From Capitulum mitella (lineage: Eukaryota; Arthropoda; Thecostraca; Pollicipedomorpha; Pollicipedidae): a DNA stretch of 64,000 nt. Below the pieces are notes generated by a model. That model ran no database searches. It had not been told where the DNA came from and saw nothing but the letters and a program-made list of their open reading frames with translations. Below, piece after piece: positions 1 to 10,536 of this stretch (positions are counted from its first letter, which is position 1; the number at the start of each line of letters is the position of its first letter). The position numbers and the translations under genes are program-made. The stretch spans positions 5,271,001 through 5,335,000 of the forward strand of contig CP099843.1 of NCBI GenBank assembly GCA_030062745.1, in the 5' to 3' direction.

Positions 1-840
1 GGAAAAGCCCATTAAATGGCCATCTGATTCTCACGAGTCTCTCTCCAACATCCAGAGCTCCACAGCAAGGGCCAACCGGCGACTGGCGGTGTGCGGGGGG
101 GGTGTGCTGGTTCATCCAGAACGGTGGCCCGGTGGGCGGTGATTCGCATGCCGGACCGCCCCATAAAATGACGAAACCGACGTCGGGGGCAGACGGTCGG
201 CCGCCACCGCGCGACCTTGTCGCCGCCTGCGCGGTCACAGACCGCCGGCTTTTGTGGGCCGGCAAAGGTCGCGGTCTGACCTGACCCGGCGCCGGGCGTG
301 GTCGCCAAGGTTGGCCGGCCGGCGTCGCGGTCGGCGGCCGGTCCGGGCCTCGTGCCGACGTCGGTTCCGCCTCGACGCGGCTCGTCTGATGACGTCACGG
401 GCCGGCACCGACCGCACCGGAGCCGGGTCAGGTGCGCCCCGCGATGAACTCACCGAGCCAATTTCCTCGCCTGTTTTAAGCGCTCGGCTTTGTTGGGCGG
501 CAGAGGGGCTGCTGCTGTCGGCGAGGTGGGTCCCGATTGCGGATCTCTGCATACCGTAGGCGCCATATTTGACGCAACTGCGTCTCAGCCGGCGCCCGCG
601 CGGGCAGGTGGCCGAAAGGAGTTTACGTGGACGGCTCGTCCACCTGGGCGGCCGCCGTGAGCCGAAGATCAATCGCGGATAGTTGACGCGGCGCCGGCGA
701 GATCCGGCTCAGAGCAGTCACCTGCGCAGCGCCGAAGTCCCGCGGAACCACCTTTGACGCCCCCCGCCTCCGCCGCCGCCGACGACGATGCGGGGCAGTG
801 GCCTGCAGTGGGCAGATGCGCTGGCGCCTCCGGGGGATCA
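1..840. other. CpG-rich stretch without a supported gene
   Basis: GC- and CpG-rich sequence, densest from about 180 to 840, with overlapping Arg/Pro-rich open frames on both strands. That pattern is expected from composition and none of the frames looks like a protein. A perfect TGACGTCA site lies at 390-397. It could be a CpG-island promoter, but no donor or start supports an exon. Confidence 0.4.
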
Positions 841-3175
841 GGGCTTCCGGATTGTTTCGCGCCGTCGGGAGTGTCTGAAGTGATCGTTATGGGTCAGTGG
901 AGCTTACGGACTGCATGCGGAGTGGTCTGAGTCGACTCTGGAATGGCCAGCTCCGAACCCGGACGTTGAAATAATGCAAAAACTGTGTCCTCGGTGCCTG
1001 ACGTGGTCTGTGTATGGCTAACTAGACGTGACTTTTACATTGTTTGTGGTCGCGTGCTGCTGCTTATTTTTTTCGGGGGGGGGGGGGCTATTGAAGCGAA
1101 ATTGTAAGAAGGGTATTTGACCTCCCATGCTTCTGATGCTCGACATGTTGTTTATGGTGCGGCAAAATCCACTTCCTCAAATACTGACATTTCCCCATTG
1201 CGTCATTGCGCGTGACAACCCGTAAAAGATTCACGGTACCGGTTCACAAACCACCCCTGTCACCTTTACGGTATAATCTCATCACTTTTTAATCACTGTA
1301 CCACAAAAGAAACGGAAACAATCATGACATGATTGACCCAGACATGCGCATAAAACTCTGAGTTTGGGTGGTAGAAACGTAAAAGTCTGTGCAAGTTCTA
1401 CAGTCGACGTGATATTGAAGACTACGATAAATGACGTCCGAAGCTTTCAAAAGATCACGACAAATGCCCAGACACACCTTTCAGTGAACGGCATTTACAG
1501 CTACGTAAACTGCATGTCCGTAGATATTTTCGTAGGAGGATAACATTTTTTTGTCCCCATTTTGACGTTTCTCATGTGATATCTGCTTCGAGATAAACCT
1601 AGCAGATGATCTTCTGTGAACGACGTAACTTTGACACATAACGAAATCCTGGAAAATTTTCGATATGCATAGAACATTTTTAAGTTGTTAATCGGATGTC
1701 TTTTGTCAGATGTGTTCTAGAAACTTATCGTATGAAAGAAGTCTTCGATTTCATTGGGACCTAACTAACAATGTAAATAAATCTGTTACTAATTCCAACC
1801 GTTCAGTTTTTTTTCAGAACTCAAAACGAGAGACCTAAAAAGAGCCATACATCATCCTGGCACCAAGTGTGTGCAAACATGCCATTGTCCACCCTTCCAA
1901 CCGTTGTAAATTACTCGCTGCAGCGTGCGCAACATCGTGTTATGATCCCCGCGTTGGTTTTTCTCCGGGCGTAGGAGCCTCGACCCTTACTCCTCCCGTC
2001 CGACGCACGCGAACCGCGCCGGGCGCCGGCGGTCGCGCGCCACAAACAGGCATGAAACCGGCGCTGTTTTGATGGTGCGACCCGTTACGCGATCAGCAGA
2101 TGAGGTATCGCGGGCGCCTGTTTTCCGGCCGTTATCCGGCCATCTGCGCGCCGGCCGGCGCCGTAAAAAGAAGGCGGGCAGGACGCGGGCGTGCTGTTAC
2201 GCTTGCTGGTCGTGAGCGGGCGCCTGACACGGGCTCGTCGCTGCCGACGCCCGTTAGGGCGGCCGGGGGTGTACCGCGGCCGGTTTGCGAGGGCGGTGCC
2301 AAGGGATCGCGACCCGTCCCCCCAGTCCCGGGGCCCTGCCTCGTCCCCGCCGACAAATTAATTGCGAAGATGACGCAGACCGGGCACCTGCGCTCAGTCC
2401 TGGGGCCAGTTCAATGGGCGATTGTCTGCCACAGGGAGGATCCTCGTCCATCCCCCCATTGTGTTTGCAAATAAGCGGCGGCCGGCCGTGCGGGACGTGC
2501 CCCGACAGCCTTGGCGGCATCGGGCCACAATGGACAGCCCTGAGCGCGTCTGGTCAGCGAGCGGACCCCGCAGGGCCTACCGCCGAGCCGTAAAACCGTC
2601 GGCTCCGCGCAGAATTCGGCCAGTCGGAAACGCGAAGGCTAAGCCGCCCTGGAGGCGGCGAGATATGCGCTGCAGCGGTGTTTCGCGGTAACACGCAGGT
2701 GTGAGCTCCCGGCGCCAATAAACCGCACCTATGCCGGTGGTCAGGCATCACAACCTGTCGAAGGGCGGGATGGATTCTTGCGAGGCGCTGGTGGCCTATC
2801 CGCTTCGTCTGACGACCAATACCGGATGCCTTTGTCGGGGGGTTTGGAGAGTCATGGCCACTCAGCTGAACAGTGATAAGCGACAATTGTCAGGAGTTGA
2901 GTCTAGGATGCGTGTTATCCTCGGTGCTGGCAACAAGATGCAAGTTATCTGCAACAAGCGTGTTCTTGTGAATGTGGCGGCCAGGCAAAGGGGTTACCGA
3001 AACGTCAAAGCTTTATTTCATTTCCCGACGAGATCGTGGGTGCGGTTTCTGCTCTACCATTGCTTAATCATAATTTCTGAGTGCTTCTTAAACAAAAAAA
3101 TACTGGAAAATTAATTTTTGCACATGAGGAAAAACATAACTGGACTGTTTACAAAAACGTATTTTTTATTTTCAG
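841..3175. other. Non-coding spacer or intron upstream of gene 1
   Basis: I see no supported exon here. Up to about 1900 the sequence is A/T-richer and resembles intron. From 1930 to 2720 it is CpG-rich with shadow open frames on both strands. A run of 13 G lies at 1075-1087. The signal-peptide exon expected for gene 1 was not found here. Confidence 0.4.
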
Positions 3176-3250
3176 GGAGTCGAGGCCCAGAAGCAATCAC
3201 ACAGTTGAATACCGTAGTTGTCGGTGCAGACAGTACTGAGCCTCACAGTG
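3176..3250 (+). CDS. Candidate exon of gene 1 (DUF4758-like protein), 75 bp
   Basis: A T-rich tract ending in TTTTCAG precedes this stretch and a consensus GTAAGT donor follows it at 3251. In the only frame that fits, it enters in phase 1 and leaves in phase 1, reading SRGPEAITQLNTVVVGADS and onward. The outgoing G joins the TG at 5109 to make a Val codon, so the phase matches the next exon exactly. The 25-residue peptide has no recognisable motif and its codons are less GC-rich than those of the other exons. The case therefore rests on the two strong splice sites and the phase match. It could also be a chance pair of sites in an intron. Confidence 0.4.
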
Positions 3251-4230
3251 GTAAGTCAGCGCATGAGTGTCTTGTAAGACCTCATCTGAGATCCTTTGGC
3301 CCTGCTATGACGCAGACCTTTTTTATTTCCCGTCCACTCAAAAGATGCAAACCAGTAAATTCCAGCTGAAGCATTTCTTTTTGAACATTAAAAGGTATCA
3401 TTGTACCTCCTCAGCACGGCCTTCAGTACACATTAACACACGTCTAGCCATTGCACAGATCTGTGTGGAAATCCTGATGCCACAGATCCTTGGTACCAGG
3501 ATTAAACCCTACAGTACCAAGACTATCAAGCCCGAGTTTATGCAATAAAATAATCTCTGTGATCAGTCATTTGGTATTTTCGCATGAAATATTGTTTCAA
3601 GAATTCACTTCAAGAATTCAAGAAAACATTTAAGGCACTGAATCAAAAATATCTAGTAAAAAGCAGAATGGGAGAGAAACGCTGACTTGCTCCTTTTTCT
3701 TTCGACATTTGCTCGTAATTTGCAGCTTCGCCTGCACTATATCATATTATCGCCTCCATTTCAAACGTATCCGATCTGGCTAACACGCCTTTTTATGTGT
3801 CCGGAGGCTATTAATAAGCAAAGTAAGCCCATTCACGAGTATACCTTTACCAACAGCCACTCCCATAATGGCATCAGGTTGGCGAATTCAGCACCGATCC
3901 CTTTTGCTTAAACGGTTCTCTTGATGTGTTTGGTACTTCTTGGAAGACATTTATATGTTGGTGGGAAATCTACATCGGAATTTTCCGGAACTGATCACCT
4001 CATGCAGGGCGTGGTCGGCCCCTCAGAACCACAGCCGTGACTTCAAGACACCATTGTCTCCTCACTGTGTAGAGGTCGGAAAACTGTGTCCACCACGCAA
4101 AGAATGCTCGTCGACTAAATCCCAGGTCATGTTCTGCGGCTCGCCATTTACAGTGAACATGGTGACGACATACATTTGTGCAGCAAGAGCTGCTTCAACG
4201 GCGGACTTGCGTCAGAAATGTACATCTCAA

Positions 4231-4234
<4 letters not shown>

Positions 4235-4277
<43 letters not shown>
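4235..4277. repeat. (AT)n microsatellite
   Basis: About 43 bp of uninterrupted AT dinucleotides. It is followed directly by a pair of overlapping hairpins and then by an (AG)n tract. Confidence 0.95.
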
Positions 4278-4278
<1 letters not shown>

Positions 4279-4280
<2 letters not shown>

Positions 4281-4317
4281 CATAGAGACCATACCATAGA
4301 GATGGTCTCTATGGTAT
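4279..4317. repeat. Two mutually exclusive hairpins
   Basis: Arms 4291-4302 and 4306-4317 are perfectly complementary over 12 bp with a 3-nt loop. A second pair, 4279-4290 with 4304-4315, is also complementary over 12 bp with a 13-nt loop. The pairs share bases, so only one can form at a time. The unit sits between the AT and AG microsatellites. Confidence 0.85.
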
Positions 4318-4334
4318 ACCTATCATACCAAGAC

Positions 4335-4337
<3 letters not shown>

Positions 4338-4406
<69 letters not shown>
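4338..4406. repeat. (AG)n microsatellite
   Basis: About 69 bp of AG dinucleotides with one GGG interruption near 4396-4398. Confidence 0.95.
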
Positions 4407-4407
<1 letters not shown>

Positions 4408-4734
4408 TAAATGCACGAAAGCTGCTAGGACGTACCGGAATTCTGATAAAAAATTGCTTATGATTAGGCCGGTGCTTAACATTCCTCTCGCCTATTTTTT
4501 CTTTTTTTTTCTGGGCTGAGTTATGTCATGGTCACCGCATTTTGTACTGGAGCTGTATCTTTAACAAATGTAATCCATTCTGGGCGATGATGCTATGTAG
4601 TGCGATCACGAGTGCCCTCAGTGACACATGGGGTTTCGAGAGCCGATTGTCCTGAGTCATGGTAGGAACAGTATTTTACTTTGTTGCGATTCCTCGTGAT
4701 GTGACGCATTTTAAGGAAAGCATTAGCTCACCGG

Positions 4735-4892
4735 CACAGCTAAAGGAGGGGGCTAGGGGCCCGGCCCTCCGCCCTTAGGCCCGTGTTTTCTTTTTCTTCT
4801 TCCTCTCCGTCTTCCCAACAGGCCGTTCTCGTATGATTTCAGTTCCCACTAAATCCCCCCCCCTTCTTAAGAAAATCCCGGCTGCGCCCTTG
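4735..4892 (-). mobile_element. hAT-like MITE, copy A (inverted)
   Basis: Read on the minus strand, this stretch begins with an end like GGGCGCAGCCGGGATTTTCT. It then has a G-rich run, the core GAACTGAAATCATACGA, a second core CGGGCCTAAGGG, and a GGCTGTG-like 3' end preceded by a pyrimidine run. The same order is seen at 6799-6962 and 10371-10536 on the plus strand. It carries no open frame, so it is a nonautonomous element or relic. Confidence 0.65.
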
Positions 4893-5108
4893 CATCAGCT
4901 ACCCGTATAAATCCAGAATCTAATTTGTTCCACCACATCCTGCGCACCATGCCATTACCGCCATCTCGAACAGAATTAATTCCAGAAAACTCAGCCAGCG
5001 GAGCTGTCTTACTCTGCTCAACGCCTACCCCCGAATGGTACCCACTCACTGCATAGTCACTTCGTGTCTCCGGCGCTGACCTATGACTTCTGACCTTGTG
5101 CCACCCAG

Positions 5109-5288
5109 TGGCGACCCCGACGGTGACCCGGACCCGCCTGACGGTGACCTCGGAGCCGCCGGCGCTGACCAGCCCTCTGGTGGTGGAGGCCACCGTCCTC
5201 TCGACCAAGACCATCTACGGCTTCCTGGACTTCATCACCACTGTCGGCGACACGGTCATGGTCTTCACGCCCGGCGCTAAAACCAAAG
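5109..5288 (+). CDS. Gene 1 exon: N-terminal part of a DUF4758-type secreted protein
   Basis: The acceptor is CCACCCAG at 5101-5108 and the donor is GTCAGC at 5289, which is weak. The exon is 180 bp, phase 1 to phase 1. It encodes a Thr/Val-rich run (TPTVTRTRLTVTSEP) followed by VLSTKTIYGFLDFITTVGD and TVMVFTP. The segment 'TKT.YGFLDF.TT.G.TV.VF.P' is, as I recall, the hallmark of the N-terminal half of arthropod DUF4758 proteins. Those are large, usually secreted, of unknown function, and described in Pfam as putative sperm flagellar membrane proteins. The codons end mostly in C or G, and the sequence drops to ordinary intron composition on both sides. The family assignment rests on motif memory and the splice boundaries on phase agreement with 3176-3250 and 5664-6578. 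Confidence 0.7.
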
Positions 5289-5663
5289 GTCAGCCGAATG
5301 ACGTTCCGTTAACTGGAAGCAAGTGGAGAACAAACCAGTTGCCTGATGTAAAGCAAGCTGCCGACTTTTAAGCAATTGGGGGCTTGGCCGTGCACGTTTA
5401 ATGTGTGTGAGAAACAAGCAACTGACATGCAAAAACATGGCTTTCTGGTAATGCAAGTGACCTAGTGGGCGTTGCCTGGCAGCATTTTCTCCCGCATTTA
5501 TGAGAATGAACATCACGAAGGCAAACGGAAAATGGGACAGAACAAGGATTAAGCACTTTCCTCTGGTAACCGATATCACGATTTGGGCTAATACGCCGCC
5601 ATGCTTGAAATGAACGTTTCCGAGCGATGCCTTGACGCCACATTTACGCCATTTCACCCTCAG
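5289..5663 (+). other. Intron of gene 1
   Basis: A 375-bp interval between two phase-1 junctions. It is A/T-richer than its exons and ends in a pyrimidine-rich ATTTCACCCTCAG. Nothing else was recognised in it. Confidence 0.6.
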
Positions 5664-6578
5664 CCGACCACGAACCGCCGACACAGTCGACAAAACCGGC
5701 GACTCCGAACAGCCCGCGACCAAAGCCGTCGCCAACGGTGCCGCGCATCGTCTCCACGTCGGCGACGGTTCCCGAGCGTCACCTGCGCTTCACCACGCCG
5801 ACACCGTCCGTCGAGGAGGCGGCCGCCTCGCCGGCGCCGCCGGCCACTACGCAGCGCGCCAACAAGAACCTGCTCTGGGCCAGGCTGCGCGGCCGGCAGC
5901 GGGACGGCGAGCGGCCGTTCGTGCTCCCACAGCGACGGGGCGCGACCGCCGGGCGTCGCGTCGGCACCGACGCGACGCCGGCGCTGCCGGCGGCCGGCGC
6001 GCTGCGGCGCGAGTTCCTGTCGGCGCGGCCGGCCAGCGTCGTGCCCGACGCGCCGTCGGCTTCGTCAGGTCGTCGGCCTGGTGACGGCACTCGGTGGCAC
6101 CGTCGTCTCCGGCGACCTGACCACGGTGCACACCACCAGCGTCATCGGCACCGTCGTCGACGGCCGCTACGCGCAGTTGCTGCAGTCGAGCAGCGTCATC
6201 TTCGCGGCGCCACCTGCGTCGCCGACCGTGACGCGCGCCTCGTCCGTCATCGAAGGCGCCGCCACCGAGTTCCCGCAGCTGCCGACGCCGGCCGCCGAGC
6301 CGGAGGTCCTGCCGCTGGAGCGGCTCTTCAGCACGCTGGACGAGCCGGCGCCGGCCGAAGACACCAACCGCGTCGACTCGCTGCAGGAGCGCCTGAAGGC
6401 GCGCCTGCAGGCGGCGCTGGAGGCGCGGCCCTCGCGCGAGGTGGCGCTGACGGCGCGGCCGCGCCCGTTCACGCTCGCGCACGAGCCGACCCAGGCCGCG
6501 CGCAAGGCGCAGCGGCCGTTCCGGCCCGAGATCCCGCTGCTGCCGCGCCGCTCCTACTCGGGCCGACAAAGCAACAGC
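5664..6578 (+). CDS. Gene 1 exon: DUF4758 core, with an internal frame change
   Basis: The acceptor is CACCCTCAG (5655-5663). The donor is GTGAGT at 6579, a strong site in phase 0. The first part reads in the frame predicted by phase 1 entry (codons from 5666): a Pro/Ser/Thr-rich linker containing IVSTSATVPERHLRF and RANKNLLWARLRGRQ. From codon 6069 onward the reading is one base displaced and contains the clear family core GLVTALGGTVVSGDLTTVH, then SVIGTVVDGRYAQLLQSSS. A Glu/Arg/Leu-rich, probably helical segment follows (6370-6440), and a basic tail ends SYSGRQSNS. A single continuous reading is impossible: 915 bp with phase-1 entry would leave in phase 1, yet the next exon needs phase 0. 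Either one base is wrong in the assembly, or a small unusual intron (for example 5921-6068) is present, or the allele is broken. Confidence 0.7.
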
Positions 6579-6798
6579 GTGAGTGCAGTGTGCGGTCTGC
6601 GGCGGCGAGCAGTGGCCGTTGGTGTTAAATGTTAGTCATTTTGGAACAGGGCGGATGGTAGCGTCTGGTGTTTTGTTTCGAGGTTGTGTCTGTCCGCAGA
6701 ACGACCAAAAACAGTGCGCTGCTTTCGGGGAACGCCGCTGAAATATCGACGCTACTCGTATATCGACGGAATTTCTTACGTGTATTCACTGGGCCATT

Positions 6799-6962
6799 CA
6801 GTGGCGCAGCCAGCATTTTTTAAGTAAGGAGATGGACGGAGCTCAGCGTGAACTGAAATCATACGAAAACCGTCTGCTGGAAAGACGTGAAGTGGTTTTC
6901 ACAAATATGCGGGCCTAAGGGGAGGGGCGGGGCTCCCGTGCCCCCCTTTGGCTAGGGCTGTG
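6799..6962 (+). mobile_element. hAT-like MITE, copy B, inside a gene 1 intron
   Basis: It starts CAGTGGCGCAGCCAGC, a typical hAT-type CAGTGGCG end. It contains the core GTGAACTGAAATCATACGA, then ATGCGGGCCTAAGGGG, a C-rich stretch, and ends in GGCTAGGGCTGTG. The flanks are GGGCCATT (6791-6798) and GGGCTATT (6963-6970), a candidate 8-bp target-site duplication with one mismatch. No coding capacity is seen. Confidence 0.65.
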
Positions 6963-7132
6963 GGGCTATTCCAGTTTTCAAATTTTCTCCAAAAAAAACC
7001 CAATTATTTATATCCCACAACCATTTGTTGAATTCAGAATTTGCAATGCTCAAATGTCGCGAATCTCCATCATGTTTTGCATGCGTATGTGCATAATGTG
7101 TTCGGTTTCCTTACGTCCATGTCTGTTTGCAG

Positions 7133-8335
7133 CGCCGCCTGTCAGCCGCCGAGCGTCTGAAGCAGAGACTGCTGCAGCAGCGTGAGAAACAGCAGGGATC
7201 CAGCGGAGAACAGTCCCTCGGCGCCGCCGCCTCGACCGAGCAGCCCCCGTCCACCACTACTGTCTCCCCGAACGCCATCGTTGAAAACGACGAACTCAAG
7301 GTGCTGGAGGTGAATACGTACCGGCCGCAGGACGCCACCGACTACTACTACGAGCTGACGACACTCAAGACGCTGCACCACATCACCATCGGCCGCTACA
7401 CCAACAGCCAGTGGCTGACCGACACGCGGACGCGCACGGTGCACGTGGAGCCGACAGTGGCGCCGACGCGGGCGGTGCCGGCCATCGCGGCGACGGCACT
7501 GCCGGCTGCGCCGCCGCTGGCCGCGCCGCCGTCCAAAGGGCACGGCGACGCCGTGATGCTGCCGGCGGTGCAGCTGGACCCGAGCGCGCCCAGCCTACCG
7601 CTGCGCACCATGACCGAGACGTACAGCACGACGCAGCTGGTGCTCAAGTCGTCGGTGATCCCGCTGGTGATCGGCGATAGCACGCAGACCATCACCATCA
7701 CGCAGTCGTACCAGGTGACGCGGCTAGTGACAGCGCTGAAGACGATGCCGCCGATGGAGGTGTTCCACACGGCGGCGCCGCCCGGCCTGCTCGACCGCGA
7801 CCGGCCGCTGCTCGGCCAGTCGACCGAGAACCACGTGGACGCGCAGGGCGTGCCCGTGCTGCGCCTGCCGCCCCCCGACGACCTGGCCGCCATCGGCGTC
7901 TTCAACGCCGACCATCTGGAGCGCCAGACCAGTCCGGAGCTGTTCGGCCTGCAGCGCGCGGCCGCACCGCAGCCGGCGCCGGTCGCCGCCACGCCGCCGC
8001 TGCCGACGGCGGCAGCGCCGTTCGGCTCGCTGGCCGGCCTCGGCCCGCTGGCGCAGCTGACGCAGCTGACGCCGCAGCAGCTGGCCTACATGCAGCTGCT
8101 CGGGCCGTACCTGGCGGCGCTGCGGCCGCAGGTGGCGGCGGCGCCGGCGCAGCGCACCATCGTCACCTCGTCGCCCGTCGTCGTCTCCACCATCACGACC
8201 AGCACGCGCTCGCAGGCTGTGGTGGTGACCTTCCGCGCCACGCCGTCCACGGCCTACATCACGTCCACCAGCGTCTTCCCCACCGTGTACACCACGTACG
8301 TGACGTCGACGGTGCGGCTGCCGGCGCTGGGCTAG
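7133..8335 (+). CDS. Gene 1 terminal exon: Thr/Val-rich C-terminal part of a DUF4758-type protein
   Basis: The acceptor is TGTCTGTTTGCAG (to 7132), and phase 0 joins the GTGAGT donor at 6579. The exon is 400 codons plus the TAG at 8333-8335. It opens with a basic/Gln-rich amphipathic segment (RRLSAAERLKQRLLQQ). Next come YRPQDATDYYYELTTLKTL and three Thr/Val-rich modules: GRYTNSQWLTDTRTRTV near 7390, TYSTTQLVLKSSVIPLVIG near 7620 with the following ITITQSYQVTRLVTALKT, and a C-terminal one with TVYTTYVTSTVRL. Ala/Pro linkers separate the modules. This alternation of Thr/Val modules and disordered linkers is how I remember family members. The protein is likely secreted and O-glycosylated, but the function is unknown. 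No transmembrane segment or GPI signal is visible, and no canonical AATAAA was found in the 1.6 kb downstream. Confidence 0.8.
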   Translation, partial: RRLSAAERLKQRLLQQREKQQGSSGEQSLGAAASTEQPPSTTTVSPNAIVENDELKVLEVNTYRPQDATDYYYELTTLKTLHHITIGRYTNSQWLTDTRTRTVHVEPTVAPTRAVPAIAATALPAAPPLAAPPSKGHGDAVMLPAVQLDPSAPSLPLRTMTETYSTTQLVLKSSVIPLVIGDSTQTITITQSYQVTRLVTALKTMPPMEVFHTAAPPGLLDRDRPLLGQSTENHVDAQGVPVLRLPPPDDLAAIGVFNADHLERQTSPELFGLQRAAAPQPAPVAATPPLPTAAAPFGSLAGLGPLAQLTQLTPQQLAYMQLLGPYLAALRPQVAAAPAQRTIVTSSPVVVSTITTSTRSQAVVVTFRATPSTAYITSTSVFPTVYTTYVTSTVRLPALG

Positions 8336-9987
8336 CGCCGAGCGCCGTGCGGACGGGACTTGCGCAGCGAGCGGTCCGCGAAGGCCGATCCGGACCGGTG
8401 ACGTGGTGTTCGTGGGCAGGAGACAGAGTGAGAGACCGCTGGAGCACGGGCCGCGGCGACAGAGACGTTGCGACCGCTCGTGGCGGAACAGGTAGAGGGG
8501 CGGAGTCGCCGGTAGAGGGCGACCGGAAGGGGAGGGAGCGGTGCTTCGGTAGTGGCGCTGGTGACTTACTACGGTGGAGAAAAGCTCGCTTTTGATCTGC
8601 CATCTCGGCTTTCGCAGAGGCGGCGAGGCGTTTCTGAGATTTTGAGGAAGCTGTGCGAGCACTGCCTATCTGTATGCTCTTGGTCTCGCGGAAAGCTGCC
8701 CAGATATGCCCGGCACTGTATGTGTTAATGTCGTTGCCCGCCCCATCGCAACGCTGACTGATGCGTGTTTCCCTTGCGTCTTTTAGAAACCAAAAGGGAT
8801 CATGCGCCACCTAAGCGCTGGGCACAGAGTGGTTTCTGTATAAAAGTAGCTGGGTGACACCATTTGCTTTAATGAACCAATGCGTCACTTTTGTATGAGC
8901 AGTGGAAAGACAATACATGCAAAAACTCCTGTTCTCTTTCATCGTTTCTCCGACAAGCTTTTGCAAATCTACCTTTGGCAACGAAAGTATAAGAAGAAAG
9001 CGTATCGTGTGCGTTTTGCAGCAAGTCGTTGGGCAGCGTTTTTGAATATCTGGAGAAGTTTTGGAATAGGCGATTATTTTAATTTTCTTGCTCAGCAACC
9101 TCAATGGGCACATTTAGATAAAATTCCTCGCATATATTGCGCATGTGAAGATTCTTGAACTACATTTACTTTTTGTAACTCCTCAGGCCTGGCAGTAATG
9201 TTTCCCAAAGCATGGCAGAAAGCAATAATTTGCGCTTGGCAGTGTTTCTCCATATTCGGACGCCCGTGAAATTAGTGGCGTATACGTATTTGCATTCAGT
9301 TTGAGCTCGAATTGAACTGAATTGGAATATCGAATTGGAATACTCGTTTGCTACTGGAATCAGCAAATTGTGAACATAAGCGCCGTAACTTTTGACATCT
9401 GCGCCTCATATCTTGCGCATGAGTGTCGGACAAGCGGCGTTTTCCCGATTTCTGAACCGCGAACAGCAAGTTGGTCGATCCTCGGAAGGATAAACGGAAT
9501 TGTTTCGCCGTGTTTTCTCACAGCCTAGATTCCCGTCGGGTATGCATATACATCCGCCTACCCGCAACTTTGACAATGGCACAGACGCACTGGAAAAGCA
9601 CTCATTTGGCAAGAATCGACGAGAACCGTTTAAACTTATCGTAAGTGATTGACGATTGTGGCAATTTCTCGGATATGGAAGGGAAAATATTGCGAAAAAT
9701 CACGAGCACAACAACGGCAGATTTATGATTCCTAAACGTCAGTGAGCAATGTTTTAGAGAAACCCATTGCTGACGCACTGAATCTGTCCTCTCAATATAA
9801 ACGCACAAAGCGGTACCGAATTCGTAATAGTTTTACGGCTACATATGGAAGCGATAGTGAAGCTTTCAGACAAAAGATGGCAGGCTAAAGGTTTGCTGAT
9901 CGTAGTTCATAGACACGATAATAGATGTCGCGGTTCCTCCCTCCTGCGCGTGGGACATTCCTCTGGCGTGTGGCGCCGGGCGGCTTG
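8336..9987. other. Downstream flank of gene 1
   Basis: The first 280 bp remain GC-rich and are probably 3' UTR. After that the sequence is A/T-richer and without a supported exon. An AATATA motif near 9793 is the only poly(A)-signal variant I noticed, and it is too distant to assign. Confidence 0.35.
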
Positions 9988-10151
9988 TCAGTACGACGGA
10001 GTTGGGGAGGGAGTGGGACGCGTCCGCGGGGCGTGCGTGCTGGGAGTCTCTCCCGGCGTCGCAACGGTCAGTGCGGACTCGGCGGGGAGACGGGACCAGG
10101 CCGCAGCCGGAGGACAGGCCAGCGCCGCCTCGCGCGTCGGTGCGACTTCCG
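9988..10151 (+). promoter_or_regulatory. Candidate CpG-rich promoter and non-coding first exon
   Basis: A GC- and CpG-rich block carries two arthropod-initiator-like TCAGT motifs (9988-9992 and 10068-10072). It contains no ATG downstream of them and ends at the consensus donor CCG|GTGAGT (10152). This is the shape of an untranslated first exon. The next coding start on the same strand is the gene 2 exon at 35196, which has an acceptor ahead of its ATG and therefore requires some upstream non-coding exon. Linking the two is inference, because other CpG islands (donors at 14353 and 19629) could serve equally. Confidence 0.3.
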
Positions 10152-10370
10152 GTGAGTGAGCTGTCGGCTGTCGTGATGTGGGTGTTTGTGACGTCCGGGC
10201 GGCAGGTTGTAAGCCGTGCAACGCTGCACAGACTGGCGATCCCGCGTGACGGGCGTGGTTCCGCCCGCTGAGGGGTGGACGGACGAGCGGGGGTCAGCGT
10301 CACCGAGCCGGGACCTACCGCGGACGGACTCTGACTTTGTTCGGCGTGGCGCGAGACCGAAAACTTTTTG

Positions 10371-10536
10371 CAGGGGCTCAGCTGGGATTTTCTTATGGGG
10401 AGGGGGGAGTTCGGGGTGAACTGAAATCGCACGAAAACCGCCTGCCAGGAAGACGACGTACAATGGTTTTCACAAAAAAATGCGGGCTTAAGGGTGTGGG
10501 CCCGCGCCCCCTCTTCCCCCCTCCGCTGCGCCTGTG
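10371..10536 (+). mobile_element. hAT-like MITE, copy C
   Basis: It begins CAGGGGCTCAGCTGGGATTT and runs through a G-run, GTGAACTGAAATCGCACGA, a second core ATGCGGGCTTAAGGG, a pyrimidine run and a GCTGCGCCTGTG end that is roughly the reverse complement of its start. It is 166 bp, nearly the same length as copy B. No clear target-site duplication was seen. Confidence 0.6.

Noticed and set aside
5601..6060. Arg-rich continuation of the downstream frame upstream of 6069
   Set aside because: More than a quarter Arg and no family motif; the alternative frame fits the acceptor phase and is less biased.
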